Positions 22,349 to 34,800 of a DNA stretch of 64,000 nt are shown here, piece by piece (the stretch's first letter is position 1; each line of letters begins with the position of its first letter). The position numbers and the translations under genes were made by a program. The stretch covers positions 549,318 through 613,317 of the forward strand of contig NW_006768802.1 of assembly GCF_000204055.1 (NCBI RefSeq), in the 5' to 3' direction. The notes under the pieces were generated by a model. That model was given only the letters and a program-made list of their open reading frames with translations. It did not search any database and was not told the origin of the DNA. The stretch comes from Melampsora larici-populina 98AG31 (Eukaryota; Basidiomycota; Pucciniomycetes; Pucciniales; Melampsoraceae).

Positions 22349-23515
22349 TTAAGAAAAAACAGCTACAGGATGATATTTGAGATAGGTCCGAAGGTACTGA
22401 CTGACAGTGGGAAGTTGATCAAGGTTTATCATGCCATGCTCAACATAAGCATCAACCATTGGTCGAATCCAGAATATAATCCAAATTAAAACAAATGTCC
22501 ACCCCGGCCAGCCACCAACACGCCTCCCAGTCATTCGATTGAAACCCTCTTCTAGTAAAATACCTACTCCTTGTGCAAGAAAAAATGTGGTAGAACGGAA
22601 TGATCGATCAAGATGGGTAGAATACCAGAGACCAAACTCGTGCACCAAGCCTGACATCAAAAAAGCTGATAAAGTCCCAACTGCTTGAGCTATCTCATTT
22701 GTTCTTCCACTCAGGTAGGGTTGTCCAACGAATCGCATTAGACGATAAGCAGGACGAGCTCCGGCTTCGATTAAAGTGTGACGCAAACAACTATGCCAGC
22801 GACGAGACCAAAGTTCAGTCAAGCTTGACGACTTGAGTGCTGAATTGAGAAAGAATGGGTATTCATTTTTATCGAGGCGGAAGATGGTGGCCATAAATCG
22901 AGGTAAGCATCCTAAACTATCAATCATGACCCAGAAAAAGGGCATAGCCAGAAGCCCCTTCAGATAGGAGAATGGGAACATTCCATAGTAAGGTGAATCT
23001 TTCAGGAGTGCCAGCAATTCAAGTGAGGTCAAGAACACTGCAGCGTTGATGAAGAGACGACGATAAGTAGCACGAAGAAATTCAGTATTGGTTTGAATTT
23101 GAGCCTCTATAGGCACGCCAAATGACCATCCAATTCCACGAAAGTTGCAAAATAATTCCAACGCAAACCAGAGACGCTTGCTCAATTTTTCAGGTGCCTT
23201 TTTAGGTGGTCCGGAGGGAGAAAGTCGATAGTATGGTGTGGAAGTGGTACCCCAGGTCATACAACGCAAGGCTGATACTATGAGAAATTGGCCAAAGTTT
23301 TTGTTGGCCGAAGGATTTATCCATCCCGGAAGGGTTTTCCGCCATTGCGACCCAAAGGAAAAGAGCGACCACACACCAATGGGAACAAGTGCGAGTCGAA
23401 TCAGGCGAGCCTTTGAATTTGACTGGTAGTGCGGATGTAGCAAGAAGGCTTGAACCAGTAGGGGCAGCTGAGCAACCGCGAATGTGAGAAAGATGTGCAT
23501 TTTGGGGCTTCGCAC
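22349..23515 (-). CDS. Wax-synthase-like MBOAT acyltransferase
   Basis: A single open frame of 388 aa without introns. Several hydrophobic segments (N-terminal 8-28, ~40-57, ~155-170, ~186-200, ~275-295, ~340-357) mark a polytopic membrane protein. Motifs of the fungal wax synthase domain are visible: NFRGIGW (~124-130), ELWSRRWHSCLRH (~234-246), and the presumed catalytic histidine in SGLVHEFG (~288-295). Relatives move an acyl group from acyl-CoA to an alcohol, in wax esters, sterol esters or acetylated terpenoids, at the ER membrane. Length is typical. The acceptor cannot be predicted. No terpene cyclase or other pathway gene lies nearby, although a dead P450 is about 2.3 kb upstream. Start: a second ATG at codon 6 is a plausible alternative. 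Confidence 0.85.
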   Translation of the reverse strand: MRSPKMHIFLTFAVAQLPLLVQAFLLHPHYQSNSKARLIRLALVPIGVWSLFSFGSQWRKTLPGWINPSANKNFGQFLIVSALRCMTWGTTSTPYYRLSPSGPPKKAPEKLSKRLWFALELFCNFRGIGWSFGVPIEAQIQTNTEFLRATYRRLFINAAVFLTSLELLALLKDSPYYGMFPFSYLKGLLAMPFFWVMIDSLGCLPRFMATIFRLDKNEYPFFLNSALKSSSLTELWSRRWHSCLRHTLIEAGARPAYRLMRFVGQPYLSGRTNEIAQAVGTLSAFLMSGLVHEFGLWYSTHLDRSFRSTTFFLAQGVGILLEEGFNRMTGRRVGGWPGWTFVLIWIIFWIRPMVDAYVEHGMINLDQLPTVSQYLRTYLKYHPVAVFS

Positions 23516-24175
23516 TGAGCATCTGATAGAAGCTTATGGGTGTTTAAATAGTATCACTAACTTCACAGTGTTGCGATCAATCAACCTGGAGGATCGACGG
23601 CAAAGATCAGTGGACTCGATTTCTTATGTCGCGTTACAGGGACGGCCGAATTGTCGAAGAAGCTGCAACACTCAGGTCTGTTACAAAACTATGTATTATA
23701 CGGAGGAACTCTATTTGCGAAGTTTCAAGTGGGATCATCCCACCTTGGTTTTTTTACGTCATCATACGCTACAGCAACTTGGCCGTTAAATATGCGTAAT
23801 TGCTTTCAATCGGAACACCTTTTTAGGTATCCCGAGTTTAAAATACGCCCGTTTTGACGAAGATTCTTTTTGAACACCTTAGGGGGTGTCAAGTTTGAAT
23901 TTTTACAACAAAAATAACCAAAATACGGGAAAGTTTTCACGTTTTAGCTGGAGAAAAACTTTCCGGAGTCTTTATAATCACCAGTAAACCATGATCGAGA
24001 CTTTTGTAGTCTTTTGCCTCGATTATCCACCCAGTGTTGAGGAATGTGCTGGTCAGAGGATGCAAGCTTGTCCTTGCATCCACTATCAAGCCTATCTGCC
24101 TCAGAGCGTGAAACAGTCAGGGCAAGGTCTTGGATTGCGTGTTGTAAACTTATGCTTCAGCGGGAAAGTCTTTTA
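23516..24175. other. 5' flank of the acyltransferase gene and MITE edge
   Basis: Contains the presumed promoter of the minus-strand acyltransferase. At 23882 an inverted-repeat arm (GGGGGTGTCAAGTTTGA) starts; its partner is at 24602-24618. Confidence 0.4.
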
Positions 24176-24618
24176 GAGCATCCACAGCGGTGCCGTAAAT
24201 CTGTAACGTACAGATGTTTGAGGTGGTTCCATGCACAGCCGTCTACCTCAAACACTCACTTAGCTTAGGGATTTCTCTGCGTGTGAGCCAACATAGGCCA
24301 AAAATAGGCCAAATATGTTCTATTTTGGCTCGCGCCCCAAATCCTTCTGTACCTTGCTTCTCCCATAAACTACAAAATGTACAATCAGAATCTCCCCCAA
24401 TCAGACACCTCAATCATCAACTAAGCCATAACACACCTCCTAAATTATGCTACAAGCTGTACTGTAGGGAACCACAGCTGTCGTTTGTTCAAAATCCTTA
24501 CCTTAAATGCTTCCCTAAATGATCTGTGTTGTGTGAGTTTCTGTACATCACGAATTTACTGCACAGCTGTGGATGCTCTTACGGCAAATACCGCAAAGAC
24601 CTCAAACTTGACACCCCC
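23882..24618. repeat. Inverted-repeat element (GGGGGTGTCAAGTTTGA ends)
   Basis: Terminal arms of 17 bp face each other, and the interior contains the Harbinger-type MITE at 24176-24578. Target duplication is not evident, so this outer element is less certain than the inner one. Confidence 0.45.
24176..24578. mobile_element. 403-bp PIF/Harbinger-type MITE
   Basis: Ends GAGCATCCACAGC and its reverse complement, continuing to a GTAAAT match, with TTA on both sides. A 3-bp TTA target duplication is the hallmark of PIF/Harbinger. No coding capacity. Confidence 0.75.
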
Positions 24619-25769
24619 TCTTGTCTGAATTGCTAAAAGATACGTACAAGATAACCAAACTTGAAATCCCCTTCATATCATAGGTATGTGTCTATACTTA
24701 TAAAGAACAGGTCAACAGTCAAGAGTGAAAGACAGTCAAATCAAAACACTGATTTGATTGGATTCAAGACTGAAATAGCCTGGAAGGCCAACACTCCCGG
24801 GTCCCTTCTCAATCTTGACTATCTAAACAAAGTGAGAAGCAATCATCATCAAACTCCAGCCATATCCCATCTTCCCTTATGTCATTGTTTGGTCAGCCAA
24901 TCCCTGATATATTGAATACAAGTGTTCTTTTTGGCTTGTGTGCAGTTTACTTCCTCATCAAATAGTGAGTCCAAGTACCCTAAATGCTAACTTGTTTGGT
25001 GCATCCCGTCACTTCCTTGGGCCGCTTGATTTACACTCACTGATGTGTAAATAACTGAACCCTGAAATGGGTCAAGTCAAAATTGAGGTCAGCCTTCTTG
25101 ATATGTTCTGGCACACTTACGTAGATAAACTGAAGAAAGGTCAACTCAATGTAAATGAGATAGCAATTGGAACGGCTCCACAAAAAGACCCCAACTTTCA
25201 AGCCGTACCTGGCCTACCTTTGTGAGTATGGTTTTCAGTTGTTGAATGGGGTGTATTAAGCCTCTTTTCTGACAAGATATCATTATCCAGGTTTGGAGCA
25301 GTAAGTATGCCCCTCAACAGTCAAGTCACTTTGCAAAATATTCAATGGCCTCTGATATAGCCTGATATATGTGCCAAGTCTGCACAAGCTTTTGACTCAT
25401 CCAATCTTTCCATTGACCCTTAATTAGCTGCCACGTGCTGTCTATCATAGCAAGGAAGGTCTGAAATGGGCAGCTTCCCTAGGAATCAAACACAGCCCTG
25501 GTTGGAGTTGTACTTTTCCTGGATTATGACTCATTGATATCAGTAAACCAGAGTGGATAGAATATGTGTAGAAAAGTGAGAATTGAGAACATCTTCAAAA
25601 TTCATTGAAATGAGCCAAGTGTGTTGCTGCAATTGAGCACAAAGTTACTTATGGTATCTTTCTCCTACAGCAAACTTTTCCAATTACGTGAAAGTAAGTT
25701 CATACCCTTTCAGAAACTTGGCTTTCAGAAAAAGTCTTCTCATATCTGATTTAACCCATCAGGGGCACA

Positions 25770-27080
25770 TATTCCACGGCATCATGAGCAATGTATTCTG
25801 AGAAGACATCTTTGTGACAGACAGCGCACGGTAGAAAAGTACCAGATGATGCACCTCAAGAATCTTCAAGGCCAATTTGTTCAAAGTAAGTGACCTCTGA
25901 TTGACCTTCCAATGTTGGTACAAATACAAGAAGATGAGTTATTGAGGCCATTGGTACCCTTGTACTTTTCAGAACATTGTTATGCCATCACTTGATGAAA
26001 GCTTACAATCACTCAGTTCAATGCTTCAACACCAAGCCAATCACAATTTAGAGGTTGACTTCTGCTCAATCTTCCATAAATTTACCCTTGAGTTATTTGT
26101 CAAAATGATGTATGTATTCCTCAACATCTAAACCTTTCAGCTCACAAGAAATCAGATGATTGTAATTGTGATAATGTTCATTGAAAAACACGCCTTCCTA
26201 TTTGATCATCACAGGTTTGGAATTAAAGATTTGGACATCTTAAAAGCAGAGATGTGCCCAGATATGCATCTAGATAGCTCCACAATTGCATTCACAGAGG
26301 ATTTTGATGTAGCTCCAGACTATCTCAATTGGTGCTTCTCCATTGTATCTGGATTGTAGATTCTGGAAAAAATTGTACCATCTTTGGGCAACCGGGTGGT
26401 AAATGCTTGTAAGACACTAGATAATTACACTTACAATTTGATCAATGAAAGACCAAGCAAGGAAGATAAGAATGATGAAGGGCCTGAGGATCTATTGGAT
26501 TTTTTCATGAAGGCAGAGGACCAAAAGGGTACCCCTCTTAACCAAACGTAGCTGAAGGATGTGTTGCTAAACAGGCTTATAGCAGGGCGGTACATTTTCT
26601 CCTGCATCACGTTTGTTGGAGAGCCCCATCCTGAAATTTATTTACCCATCTTTTGTAGTAACACCACAGCTCAGGCTCTTTCATGGGCCTTCTTTCATTT
26701 AATCATGAACCCTGGGATGATTGACCATGTGCAAAAAGATATAAGCAAAATGGATCAAGGTGCCAAATCTGGGATGATCACATACAGTAACTATAGGCAA
26801 TTTTTCTGGACCCAAGCTGTTTTATGTGAGGCTTTGCGGCTACATCCTAGTGTCCCCAAGGATACCCTCCATTGATCAGGCTTTTGCTTGATTGCCATTC
26901 AGTCACAATCAAAAAATTTTGGGCACTTATATATGGCAATCATTACTGTCAGATCAGAATATGAAGTTGGCTGTCAACAATGATCAAATACCAAATGGGC
27001 TGATGATACAGCCCGGAGATGCTGTTTGATGGAGGTGGGGTTCCAAGCTTGATGCAACAACTTTCAACTACTGGCATTAT
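25770..27080 (+). pseudogene. Cytochrome P450 pseudogene, heme domain missing
   Basis: P450 landmarks appear in order on the plus strand. A helix-C-like region (DIFVTDSARWKS, ~25805) comes first, then a segment IVMPSLDESLQSLSSMLQH (~25978). AFTEDFDVAPDYLNWCF (~26290) follows, then the I-helix split by an intron (LIAGR, intron ~26590-26658, then TTAQALSWAFF) and the ExxR of helix K in LCEALRLHPSVPKD (~26830). The heme-binding FxxGxRxCxG region never appears, and stops interrupt the frame (for example after SIVSGL and after KDTLH). The pattern resembles the fungal CYP52/CYP63-type group; exact family unassigned. Non-functional. Confidence 0.8.
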
Positions 27081-28960
27081 ATGGACTGTTTATGTTGTAT
27101 GGTCTTCACTCCTTTCTGAGTAGTGACTGGTTTATGGGTTGAGATCACCACATTTGGGTGTGCAAAGTAATGATCCTACAGTGAATGGATTCTTTGTATG
27201 GGTTGCATCCCCCTTGGATTATCAACCCTAGTCATGTTGTTTCTGAAACAAGATGACTAGGGTTGCAGGTCCATATGTACTCAACTTCTATGTACATAAT
27301 TGTAAAAAAGGAATTGAAAGAACTCATTCATGTATGGGATTCCAAATGGGAAACAAGTAACAAGCTGATTAAAGTCAATATGGAGGATCCGAAGTGTCAC
27401 TTGAATCATGTCAACAAAGTTTACAAAATTGACTCACCAAAAACATATTCTGAGTTACAAGTATGTTTTTTTGGTCCAAAATATATTTTTTGAGTTACAA
27501 GCCCATTTTTTGAGCTATGAAAACATATGGGAAGAGGTGGATCATCCAGCAATGCACGCACACAAAACAGCATGGAATGGATATCCAAGATATTCCACCA
27601 ATAAAGCCATGCCCTTGGTTTTGTTAACAGGCGGAAGATAGCATCAAATATTTGAGCTAGAGTTGTGCCGCCGGGTTTGTTGGGACAACAGTGGCTTGTT
27701 AAGCTCATTAGCTAAGGGTTTTGGCCACCTTGGCTTAGCTTAGCTAGATCCCGCTAAGGAAAACATCACTAGGACAAAATATTAGGATGACAATACCTCT
27801 GCAGTCCAAGTGTTGGAACCCAATTATCAATGGCTATGTCTTATGCAGCATTTTCTTTTCTCTATTCCCTTTTTGTGTGTAATTGACATAACTACACATA
27901 GCAATAACCTGTATAGTTGCAAGTGCCAAGAGGCGTCAAAGGTTGGACCCCCAGGTATTGTTCTGCCAACTTGAGGCTGAGCCAGAAAACTTCTCCAATT
28001 TTGGAGCCAAAGATACTGTTACTGGCATTGATGGCAACCCAGATTGTATGTCATTTGAAGTTCAATATTTGAACTTCTTGTTTTAGTTGGTTTCTACAAC
28101 ATACTAAATTTTGTATTGAAATGTAGTTTTTGGTAAATGTCCGGTCCAAGATTTTATGCTTCTTGACACTAGCAACTAAACCATCCATATTTCACTCAAA
28201 ACCTTTCTGTTCTAAACCTAACCATGACTTGTATCTCCCTGTCTTGTTTATCAAATTTGTCCTGAAATAGCTTTGATGTTTTTCTTCATTTATAATTGCA
28301 GATTATTTCACCACAACTTCCTATCATCACAAACTATCTCTCCGTACTCATGCTAATCATCCTTAAGACCATTTGACTAATAGATTTGTTATTTGATTGT
28401 TCAGAAATCTGAAGATTCTCATGCCAAGATCCATCTGGTCTTGAGGATCTGGATCCTCCTGTGAATGCAAAACAAGTTGGAAATTTCAAGGTGTGTGGTC
28501 TAGTGAGACATTGGCGTAATGATGCCCAATTATGCCCAAACTTTTTATCCACTTGAATCAAAGGAGAATGCAAATTGACACCGAGCTTGATTTTCTGCTG
28601 GCTAACAACAACTTAGTCAAGATATGAACTTATATATCACCATGCTTGCTTGAGCTCCCTTCATATGCACAATTCAAAATGATCACATGATCACTTCACT
28701 CAGGTCTGACAAGAGATCTCTAAGCTGGGACAAGGTTATATCAGCTTAGCTCTTGCTATAGATAACTCTGAGTCTCAACTTCACACCAAATCACAACTAC
28801 ACTGGATCAATAATCCCCCGTCTCCCTCCTTAATACAAAACCTTAACCTCAACCTTGATTTCCATCTGTATCTCAACACACACCATGTCTGTATTCATGT
28901 GACACATCAACGTGCACACACAAAAGACGTTTGATAGAAACTTGCAAGAGCCTCAAAAGA
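27080..28960. other. Spacer, no supported gene
   Basis: Short frames only. A repeated phrase (ttgagttacaagc) occurs at ~27450-27510. A short coding-like piece near 27920-28050 (KRRQRLDPQVLFCQLEAE) is unassignable. Confidence 0.3.
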
Positions 28961-28969
28961 GGTCTTGAG

Positions 28970-29300
28970 TAGGCCTTTGCCCCGGCCCCGCAATTCCGGG
29001 GACTCCCCGGCTCCCCCCCCCGCGAGGTCGGGAGCCGGGATGAGTGTTGGGAAGAAACGAATGACGGGGAGCTTGCGGGGGCGGGCTTTGGGGACGCTGG
29101 AGGGGCTAAAATGCGCTAAAAGTGAGGCCTGCACGGCTAAATCTGTGCTGCGCCCCCGGAACTGCGGGGAATCCCCGACTCCCGCACTTGCAAGGTCGGG
29201 AGCCGGGACCAGTTTTCGCAAATGTTTTCCACCGGGGAATTTTGGGGGCGGGCTTTGGGAGAGCCGAGAAGGGCCGGGGAGGGGCCGGGGCGAAGGCCTA
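28970..29300. mobile_element. 331-bp GC-rich hAT-type MITE
   Basis: Ends TAGGCCTTTGCCCCGGCCCC and the matching inverted repeat ending GGCGAAGGCCTA. A perfect 8-bp duplication, gtcttgag, lies at 28962-28969 and 29301-29308. Two internal gggagccggga motifs. GC content contrasts sharply with its surroundings, as in the element at 6971-7778. Confidence 0.85.
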
Positions 29301-29308
29301 GTCTTGAG

Positions 29309-30284
29309 GCTGTGCCTTTGTTAATTGGGTTGTTGAAACTCAGGCAATTGAGTTCCAACAAAGGGTGTGTGCATAAAGGTGATCCACCAGTCTGAAATTG
29401 AGAAAAGTTCATCCAGATTCTTTTCAAAAGTCTCCGTGGGTGCATGGTGATGTCCTACAGAGATACAGACATGGCAACACCTCAGTCTCATTCCCATTCA
29501 TGATCAACATCACTCTGATAATCATGAAAATCACTTTGCTTATCTTCTTCAACTACCTCTGACTTTGAATTTCACCAATACTACTTACACCCCTTGCTCA
29601 AATATTGCATGACTCATCTTCCATCTTGATTTTCAAAGCATTCCTTTCCCTTTCTGCCATTGACTTCAATCTATCTTTTATCACAATTCTTCTTGGTAAA
29701 CCAATCATTTCTTCCATTTCTTCTAGCAGTGATTTATGTATATTATTAATCTTACAGTGTTGATGTATGTTTATACCAATGACTTTATAGACATGTTAAG
29801 CCAAGAATGTAAAGCAAGAATCAAATCTATGTTGATTGATTATCCATGATACAAGTTGAGCATAGGAACAATTCAAAAGATGGACCTTTAATGATAAGTA
29901 CCAAATTGATTATAATGTTGAATTTAATTTTGTTGAGCATGTGAGTGATGAAAAAACAAAAATCTGTGTTTAGCTACAAGATAGATATGACCACTGTAGG
30001 CCTAGTCTTTAACTTGTGGTTTAGATTTCTCTTTCTCCAACTTAAAGACAACAACTGTGGGATTATGTGTTAGATTACTTAACTCCAGCTAAATATAATC
30101 ATTTCTTGTTTCCTGTGTTTAGCTGCGCTCAGAGCATCCACAATTGTTGGGTCAACTCATGGGAAACATATTGAACCTAAAGATTCAAAGAATTCCACAA
30201 CGGTGAATCTTTAAGGAATCTTTAGTCAATATTAAGGACTTTTTTGAGTATCTCTTCTTTTGTTTATATTGTTTTGTTTGTTTA
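29309..30284. other. AT-rich spacer, no gene seen
   Basis: No coding exon recognised. A lone GAGCATCCACA Harbinger-like end lies at ~30133 without a visible partner. Confidence 0.35.
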
Positions 30285-30655
30285 CACTGTAAACATTATA
30301 CACTATCCCCAAGCAGACCTGGGAAAATGATGATTATTGTAGTTTGTCATCAAAGGACATATCACTGCACACCTGAGCCATAACACCCACACTACATATG
30401 TGCAACAAGCCAAGGTAATTATTAGCTGTCATGTACATACAGGTCTGCTCAGTTCCCTGCTCATCTGAAGAAGTAAATCACATGTGATACATCATGTAAA
30501 TTTTTCCAGTTTGACAGAACAGTCCCAAAAATTGACCACATATACTTCCATAGCTACTCATGTAATACTCTGAAAGCCATTCAACAGTAACAGAAAGGGT
30601 GGTACATGAGGTTTAGCCAATGGAATCACACCAAAACTATGAGTCAGTGTATGTA
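30285..30655. mobile_element. Truncated CACTG palindromic MITE (copy 4)
   Basis: Matches the left ~60% of copies 1-3 from CACTGTAAACATTATACAC to gagtcagtgtatgtag. It then stops abruptly where the TTTTTGGTCAAAA repeat begins. Confidence 0.75.
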
Positions 30656-30656
30656 G

Positions 30657-31111
30657 AGAGGTTTTTGGTCAAAAGCACCACCAAAGCCAACAACCATTTT
30701 TGGCTCAAAACAGTTTTTGGTTTTCATCAAAAACACTGGTCCATTTGGTTGGAACCCAAAAACGGTTTTTGGTCAAAAACACCACCAAAGCCAAAAACTG
30801 TTTTTGGGTCAAAACTGTTTTTAAGTTTTGTCAAAAACACCAGCTTTTGGGAACTTCATTTGATCAAAAACAAAACCCATTTTTGATCAAAAACTCTTTG
30901 ATTCTGGAAAAACAGCCTCAAGGTTGTTTTTCAGGCCAAAAACAGTATTTGCCCCTCTATTGTGATTTTTTGATGACCTTTTCAATTGATTGTTTGGTAA
31001 TTATAGAAACCAAATTTCATGTTTTTCAATCCGCCCCTTGAAAAAGGGGCATACAAAAAAGTGTTTTTGTGTAACAATTTTTGGCTAAACCAGCCAAACA
31101 GGCCCTAACTT
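30657..31111. repeat. TTTTTGGTCAAAAAC-rich repeat, left of the MULE
   Basis: Repeated ttttggtcaaaa/gatcaaaaac motifs, ending ggctaaaccagccaaacagg. The last ~210 bp recur in the same orientation at 36885-37091, directly right of the Mutator-like element. Confidence 0.65.
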
Positions 31112-31866
31112 CGTTTGATCAAAGAGTCTTCAGGGAGATTTTTCCACCGACCACTTTACACCGGATTATCCGGTGTAAAAAAGTGACGGTGGAAAATTTG
31201 ATACCAAGGGGGGGTAAGTCGAATTTTCCACCGGATTCGTCTTTTTTCAAGGGGTGGAAAAGAATCCGGTGGAAAATGGCCGGTGTAAAACTATTTTACC
31301 CGGCCGTGAAGTGTAATTTTACACCCAATCTTTCACACTGGATAATCGAGTGTAAAAAAAGTCGGGGTAAAATTCATGGCCCCGGTCGTGGACTGTACTT
31401 TTCCACCGGATACTTAACACCGCCCTGATCCGGTGCAACCGGAAAGGGTGTAAATTTCCCACTTCAAGGGGTAATCTACACTTTACCACCGTGAGATGAC
31501 ACCGAATCTTATCCCACCATGTCTGGATATCAGATATCAAACAAACCAACAACTTACCACACATGCCACCAAACAACTTCAAACCTTTCATTCCCACTTA
31601 TATCCGTGGATGCGTCTCGAAAAAACAGGATTCGAATGACGGGCTTCAACTTCAACTCAAGTTCATTTCCGATCGGCTTCTTCAGTTCGACACTTCATCC
31701 AATGACATCGAACCCTTATATCCCACCTTGGCCTTCTGTTCTTGACTTCCCATCATCCAAAATCTCTCTTTCTGGACCGAGTTTCTCTCAAACGTCGTAT
31801 ATCATTACCTATCCCTATCGTAAACCTCTCATATTTCTCAAGGTGTTGGTCTTGTTTTATTTCGCA

Positions 31867-34800
31867 ATGGGACTTTCACAGTCGTCTGAGGTCTTTCAAG
31901 ACGACGACGACGACGACGAGTCTTTGGTCGTATCATCTCCTTCTTCTCCTGTTAAATCCTGTTTATCATCATCTCCTGTTAAAACCTCAAGTTTATCATC
32001 TCGATCGTCTCCATCGCCATTACCTTCTCCATCTTCCACCGTGTCCGGGTAGTGTTCGCTCGTCGACGAGCGCGCACGACTTCCCTTTCTGCCTCAAAGG
32101 GAGTTGGTGTGCGCTCGTCGACTAGCAAAGCCTACACAGACACGGTGTTCGCGGTCTAAAGTTAAAAATTTGGTCGAATTACATCCTGTGTCTCCTGTTT
32201 CTAGCTGTCGATCATCTACGTCGTTCAACTCCAGTGCTATCACCATGAGTGAAGATATCAGCCCTGAAGTCGATGATCTCGACGATTTGGCCGATTATAC
32301 TGTCGCCTGCACCCCTGAGGAACAGACCGATAAGCTTTTAGCTCGCCGTCGCCAGCTTCAAATACCAACGGACAAGACCCAGTATCAAACTTGGATTGAC
32401 CACGGTTCCATTGTGGATTCTCAGAATTACCCAAAGTATCCCAACGGGGAAACAGTTTTTGTCAAAGATCCTAAAGACAAAATAACGAATTTTCGGCATA
32501 TCGCTTGGACTTACACGATGAAAACCGATCGGAATGGCAAGTGGATCATTTGACGTTACACCTGCCTTGGTGTAATGGGTTGCTCTGAACCGAGTTGCAC
32601 TTTTGCTGGTTCCCCGCCAACTGGACGCAATAAGATTGAGGAGATACTATCAAAGTAAGTCTATCAAATATATATATACCTCGTGTTTCAAAGATAAGAT
32701 ACTCACATTGAAATATTTCCATATAGTGGCACCGCGTGCCCTGTCACTGGATGCATCGGCATACAGACACACATCCGATGTCTTGCTCACTGTCGCATTG
32801 ACGAGGATCACACAGATCCCGAAGCTGTATGGGGCTTGCTTCGTCACCAGGGTAAACATACCCACGAATGGCCAGAAGCCAAGAAGGCAGATCCACTTTC
32901 AAAGGCGAAGCTCAAAGATGTTGTATTAAATGATCCCAAAGTTGGACCTTTGGGTCTAAAAGTAAGTTATCATTAGTTTTGACGATGATTTCACTTTATC
33001 TTACGCGTGTGTTTGCAATGACTTCAAGGTTGGACAGGCGCATGTTGGCACGGACCCAATCAAGTCAATCGTGGAAGTCCACAGCTCTTTTGGAAATACC
33101 GACCGGCTTGGTTATCTTCGGCGTCTTATCTTAATTGAACATGGGTTAATGGCTGATAAGAATGACAAAGAAGGAGGCGATAAATGGCTCATCCAACTTA
33201 TGCATTGGTGCAGGTTAGTGTACTTATGCTTCATTTAATCTTTTTCTTTTATTTACAATTTAATTTTTTCCCTCACACACAGTCAAGGCTTGCGATTCGT
33301 GTCAGTCTCGATGGATCTCAAGGACTTCCACTTCAGCTTTCAGACCGAATGGATGGCTGAAATGCTTGTATATCAAGAGAAGAGGACTGTCAATGGGAGC
33401 ATCCAACGCGAGGCTTACTCAGGAGGTCTTTTATCCGATGTCACTTACCGGTTCTTCCAAAACGGATACCTGCTCACCACATCTATGTTCAACGAGAAAC
33501 TGGAACGCTGGGTCCCCGTCCTGCTCACATGGTTGGGAGGACTGTACTCAGAACACTACGAAGCCCATTTCACCACTTTATTACGCCATATACAAGATTG
33601 TGGATTACCTGATCGAGATAAGAGGAAACTAACGGAGCAAGTGGTTGACTTCTCTCAAGCGCAAAAGTCTGGTTTTATAGCCGCCTATATGAAAGTATTC
33701 AACACGGATCGGAAAACTGCTCTCTCCAAGCTACATGGATGCGAACAGCATTTTTTGCAAGCTGTGACTCGGATCAAGCGCAATCGTAACATAGTAAGGG
33801 AGGAACTTGATGTGAGTAATATTTACTTTGTTATTCTTATTATTATCTATCTTTGTTGACATTGATTGTACATCACAGGGCATTTGGCAAACAAAGTGCA
33901 AGGAGCTACTCTTGCCTGACGATGAGGCCCCAAAGAATGAGACCCTAGATCAGCATTTTGACTATCTCCGCCGTACTTTTCCTCGTGCCAAGAAGTTCCT
34001 GGATTGATGGCACACATCCGATATCGAAGCTATGTTATTTTGAGGAAGGAATCGACTACCCGAAGACGATCCACCTCCAACTTTATCAGATTCGGAATCT
34101 GAGTCAGAAGGCGCTCCTCGTAAACCCCGGCAACGTGTGGCGGCAACAACCAATGCGCAAGAGTCGCTGCATCGGGTTTATTACATGCTTTGGTAAGTAT
34201 TTGATTATATTATTTATTTCTTCCTATTTATTATATAAGATACTGATCATATATATTTCATGTATTTCTCCAGTGACGGCAAATGCGGACTCATCGGCGG
34301 TATGGTCCAACTTTTGGCGTTTGTGAAATGCCTCGAACGGGATTTCCAGTCTCGACAAAAAGGAGTCAATGTTGCTTATGGATCATCAAAGAAGCAGTGG
34401 GAGGACTTCGTCACAGCCCTAGGTATGCCACAGCCGACGAAACGCAAGTATCATGCAAATGACGGCCGCGCTCCCGACACTACCGACGAGCTCCTTGCCA
34501 CCTCTAAGAAAAATAAGCGGAAAGGCCCTGGACGACCTTTGGGCTCTCAAAACATCAACCGGAACCCTATCACCACTTACCAATCTTACTCGGCTGGTTC
34601 TTCTCGCGGTACAATCAACCGCTGCTGGCAGACGTTGACACTCGAATCTCTATACGCCATTTTTGGACCGTTGTGGAGTTCACATACACATGTGAACGGG
34701 ACCAATCTGATTGTCCTTCTCATCCGTCATTTCACTCAAAGGCTGAAGGCCGAAATTACTCATAGTGATCATATGAAGAATGTGCTAACTCGAGGTCAGA

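Noticed and set aside
31319..32125. Overlapping frames around the MULE left arm as separate genes
   Set aside because: They are TIR sequence or alternative frames of the Ser-rich transposase N-terminus.
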